Source: Gryganskiella cystojenkinii (Eukaryota; Mortierellomycota; Mortierellomycetes; Mortierellales; Mortierellaceae). From it: DNA of 10,551 nucleotides. Where the stretch lies: contig JAAAIG010000938.1 of NCBI GenBank assembly GCA_015852425.1, positions 2,880-13,430 of the forward strand, given 5' to 3'. Positions 7,741-10,551 of the stretch are shown here, in pieces; position 1 is the first letter of the stretch; every line of letters begins with the position of its first letter. The translations under genes and the position numbers were made by a program. The notes under the pieces are model-generated. The model saw nothing but the letters and a program-made list of their open reading frames with translations, was not told where the DNA came from and ran no database searches.

Positions 7741-9720
7741 ATGCCTGAAGATCCGCGGAAGGAGATGTCCTTTCAGGCGGGCGGTTCGCAACGACGGCCT
7801 GTGAAGAAGAATGAGCAGTTGTTTAATGCGTTCTCGGATATTCCTGGGTCAGACTACTTCTCTTCGCTCAGGGATTCCAGCGTTATCCATCACATTGATT
7901 ACTTCCGACACTGCAATGCCCATCACTCACAAAAAGCCTACTATCACGACCTATGGGGCAGAAAGGTACTACCCATCGTCGAACACAGCTCTGTACGACA
8001 CATTTCAGATCAGTACAGGCGTTTGAAGCGCGAGTGGGGCGAGACAGGAGCAACAGAGGGATTCTGGGAGCAAGTCCTTGCTGGGGAACTGAGTCTGCGC
8101 GACGAGTTGAATCAGAAAAGACAACTGGTGGCTGTACGAGAGAATGCGGTAGACCAGCTCGAAGACACTTACGAGTACTTCAGCAAGCGGACCCGACTAT
8201 CAAACGGTATATTTCAACTTGGGTTTGACGAGGAATGCGATATCAAAGAGAAGAGAACGATTCTAACATAAATCGAACACAGATCATGACCTAGATATCT
8301 TTGAAAGTGGAGATAGTGACAGTGAGGAAGAAAACAGAACAGACGCCTTCCTTCATAACCCAGACCCTCCACAGAGTAAGACCTGACAAACTGGTTATGT
8401 CTGTTGAAGGTACTTTCTTCCACTTTATTAACCGCAAGAATTGCTATCGTATGTTCACTGTTTAGATATCATCGAGCTAGAGTTGCCGTCGTCAGATCCG
8501 ATCGACCCTTCAATCCACTCCGATATCTTTTCTGATGGTACTTTGGAGGATTCTCCGCCGGTTGGAATTTGCCGCCTTGTGGGACCAGGAACTCGCACGT
8601 CGGAACTTTCGGGGAACTCTTTGTATTACAAGGATGATATCTGTGTTTCCAAAAATCTCATGGGCTATCGGCGCCGTCAAGTCGAAGACGAGTCATTCTT
8701 ACAAGATTGCGATATCAAGAACATTCTCTCTTTGAACTTCGTGTTTTTCGACCCTCTCATCCTCGACCTTCAAGAGGAGCAGCTGGCACGGTGGAGGCGA
8801 TGTCTTGGTGATGGCGACAAGGCCTTTGTGGTGGGTCTTGCTGAAGCATGCTGCCTTCAGGATCGTGAGGAGGCTCTGCGATCTTTGTACTCTCTGGGTG
8901 CAAAGCTTGACCTCATTGCATCACCTTTCTTCCTGGGTGCCCAGAGCCTTATGTCGACGTCGGTGCTATGGGCTGATACTATACTTGTTCGGGACAACGA
9001 AGATTCATTCATTGAGCGCTTTTTCAAGCCACTCATAAACGCTTTCTTTGGACAGTTTGTGGGCGCGAGACTCTGCTGGTAGGTGCTTCGTATCAGTTGA
9101 TCCACTTTAGTCTAACATGAACTTTCTGTGGTGACATTTGCTTACGGGCGACCGTATTTTCGAATCACAATAGGACCCGCGACATCCTGAAGACAGGACA
9201 TGTTGACGCTGGTGAGCTTCTCTATCCTGATGTCATGTTGTCGACGACATCCACTCCCCAGCATACAGTTCTCGTTGGAGAGGTCAAGAAACTGGATGCA
9301 TCTGATCATGACTGTCACCGAGATCGCGTGAAGCTTTTTACTGAGATGAAGCGCTGTCTAGACGGCTTGCTGGATTACGGAGTGGATGGTCCCGTGGTTG
9401 GCATTCTCGCCCAGCGGCACCGCGTGGAAGTCTGGAGCATGACGTTACCCTACGAAGCATTGTACGTGCCAACTCATTTGGGTTCATTTGACCTTATCCT
9501 TTCAAGATACTACATTGGGTCTTTCTTCGCTTTGGCGCCGCCCCTGCTTGCAGCAAAGGCTGCTATTCATGACACATTGACACGATTGAATCAAGGACGG
9601 AACAGGGCGCCTTTGAAGGCAGAGTGGAGGCGCGGCACATACCACCATGAGCCCCTCATCCTCAACGACGACGTGTCGATTGCGCAAGAAGCTCGTTCAT
9701 TGAAGAAGCTCGTTCATTGA
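7741..9720 (+). CDS. Putative PD-(D/E)XK nuclease-fold protein, family unknown
   Basis: This four-exon gene encodes 572 aa: exons 7741-8206, 8283-8375, 8466-9078 and 9174-9720. Introns are 76, 90 and 95 nt with GT..AG ends, and branch-like CTAAC or TTAAC sites are present. Residues 95-150 are charged and helical; 156-176 form a D/E/S-rich acidic, probably disordered segment. After a helical middle region, the C-terminal third reads YPDVML (408-413), a short turn, then VLVGEVKK (423-430). An amphipathic helix (DRVKLFTEMKRCLDGLLDYG) and strands around VVGILAQRHRVEVWSM follow. The PD...ExK spacing and the flanking helices and strands fit the PD-(D/E)XK nuclease fold: Asp410, Glu427 and Lys429 would be catalytic, with Glu370 a possible helix-1 acid. 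No DNA-binding, kinase or transposase domain and no signal peptide is recognised. Nuclease activity is inferred from motif only. The stop codon lies inside a 17-bp duplication. Confidence 0.78.
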
Positions 9721-9724
9721 AGAA
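9691..9724 (+). repeat. 17-bp tandem duplication across the stop codon
   Basis: GCTCGTTCATTGAAGAA occurs at 9691-9707 and again, exactly, at 9708-9724, followed by GC. Because 17 is not a multiple of three, the second copy is read in a shifted frame and supplies the TGA at 9718-9720. Confidence 0.93.
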
Positions 9725-10204
9725 GCATTATTAGCGCAGTTCAATACTGACTGCGTGCCTCGTCTACATACAAATCTTTTGTACAAGATCTGTAGTGACC
9801 AACCCAATTCATATGAAAGCCCACATTTCGCACCCTTTTACCATCAAAAAAAAATTGGTAAATGTGGTGTTGGTATTTGAATGACATTTGTGGGTACTTT
9901 TGCTGCATTAAATAAGACAAAAAAAGGAACAAAGGACAGGAAAGCACAACATGCGAGTATGTGCGTTGTATGCCCGTCTCATGCCATTTGCACATTTTGC
10001 TTTATTTCCCTTCCTTTTTTGAGTTCTCATTAACCCTTAGCCTTCTCTACGAGCTTCGTTGTTCTATTAATAAAATTGAATGACCATGCTACAGTGAAGA
10101 GGAATAGAGTAGGGACAAGCAAAAAAAAAGCAATGATCCCCAAACATGACTGTGAATGAGCGTGTCGAAAAGCCGTTGTCGTTTAATCTATTATTCAACA
10201 CTGG
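9721..10204. other. 3' flank, probably between convergent genes
   Basis: No gene is seen. The stretch contains the 3' UTR of the plus-strand gene ending at 9720, A-rich tracts and a small hairpin at 9837-9862. There is a plus-strand AATAAA at 10069-10074. The TTTATT at 10001-10006 reads AATAAA on the minus strand and could serve a convergent gene from the right. If both signals are used, the two 3' UTRs would overlap. Confidence 0.5.
9837..9862. repeat. Small hairpin with A-rich loop
   Basis: TTTACCA (9837-9843) and TGGTAAA (9856-9862) are exact reverse complements around a 12-nt A-rich loop. It lies about 120 nt after the stop of the upstream gene. The outer flanks (CCACATTT and AAATGTGG) can also pair, though not continuously with the inner stem. 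Confidence 0.55.
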
Positions 10205-10345
10205 CTATTTCTTGCTGTACTGTACAAGTGCAGCTGTCTGTGCTGCTCTTGCTGCTCTTGCTGAATTTAATTCTGCCAGCTCTTGTCTAACCGGAATCTC
10301 GACGCAAACGTTTTGTTCTCGTACTTCGTAGTTAGCAGCCAAGTA
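10205..10345 (-). CDS. Possible last exon of a convergent gene, partial
   Basis: On the minus strand a 46-codon frame followed by TAG reads like genuine protein. It begins YLAANYEVREQNVCVEIPVR, continues QELAELNSARAARAAQTAAL and ends VQYSKK. It could start at 10345 after a GAG acceptor (10348-10346) with a CTGAAC branch-like site about 18 nt upstream. The frame has a TGA just before that point, so an intron is required if it is real. The upstream exons would lie at about 10470-10551 or beyond the window; a minus-strand frame there contains LGYELPKPECPKTFVTL. The acceptor lacks a pyrimidine tract and I cannot name the protein, so this may be a chance open frame. Confidence 0.3.
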   Translation of the reverse strand, partial: YLAANYEVREQNVCVEIPVRQELAELNSARAARAAQTAALVQYSKK

Positions 10346-10551
10346 CTCATCCGTGTCCACACCGTTCAGTCATATCAGGTCCTTTATGATAGTAAAAATC
10401 ATTGCCCTCCGTAGCTTGGCATTTATGGCCGCGGTGTAGAGATAAGTCTGGCATCAAAGAGGACTATGGATACTAGAGTGACGAAAGTCTTTGGGCACTC
10501 CGGCTTTGGTAACTCATATCCGAGTCTTCCAGGCTTCGCCATCACTCTAAA
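10346..10551. other. Right edge, unresolved
   Basis: Minus-strand reading is open from 10551 to about 10433 in one frame. Plus-strand frames are short. Nothing is recognisable. If the exon at 10205-10345 is real, this stretch holds its intron and part of the preceding exon. Confidence 0.3.

Noticed and set aside
9837..9862. Hairpin as a bacterial-type intrinsic terminator
   Set aside because: The host is a eukaryote with introns, the stem is only seven AT-rich pairs and no U tract follows.

Overview
This window is eukaryotic nuclear DNA from a filamentous fungus. Its genes carry short spliceosomal introns of about 76-195 nt with GT..AG ends and CTAAC/TACTAAC-like branch sites, and AATAAA-like signals follow the stop codons. 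Compact spacing, intron density and a degenerate repeat region would fit an early-diverging fungus, possibly Mortierellomycota. That lineage guess is inference and was not tested.

Layout: positions 1-1119 hold no supported gene, only simple repeats and the 3' flank of the first gene. From 4876 down to 1120 on the minus strand lies a six-exon mitochondrial MutS homologue (MSH1, about 1077 aa). It has a presequence-like N-terminus, the FYE mismatch-reading motif, and a complete Walker A / Walker B / FATHYHEL ATPase. Divergent from it across a 179-bp shared promoter, 5056-6249 on the plus strand encodes a five-exon cytosolic guanylate kinase (GUK1, 194 aa) with intact P-loop and GMP-binding residues.

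Positions 6250-7740 form a 1.5-kb accessory-looking stretch. It holds the GUK1 polyadenylation signal, a cluster of perfect palindromes, and a 172-bp direct repeat (7081-7252 and 7293-7463). Each repeat copy keeps a hairpin and a roughly 50-codon open frame, which look like relics of an unrecognised coding family. At 7741-9720 (plus strand) a four-exon gene encodes a 572-aa protein. Its C-terminal third reads as a PD-(D/E)XK nuclease-fold domain (PD at 409-410, GEVKK at 426-430), and a 17-bp tandem duplication lies across its stop codon. The right end (about 10345 down to 10205, minus strand) may carry the last exon of a convergent gene that continues past the window.

MSH1 and GUK1 are housekeeping genes, for mitochondrial DNA maintenance and GMP/GDP supply. 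They share a promoter region but no demonstrated functional link. The most novel part is the lone PD-(D/E)XK-type gene and the repeat/relic zone just upstream of it. I see no complete transposon, CRISPR array, rRNA or tRNA, and no multi-gene defence or biosynthetic system.
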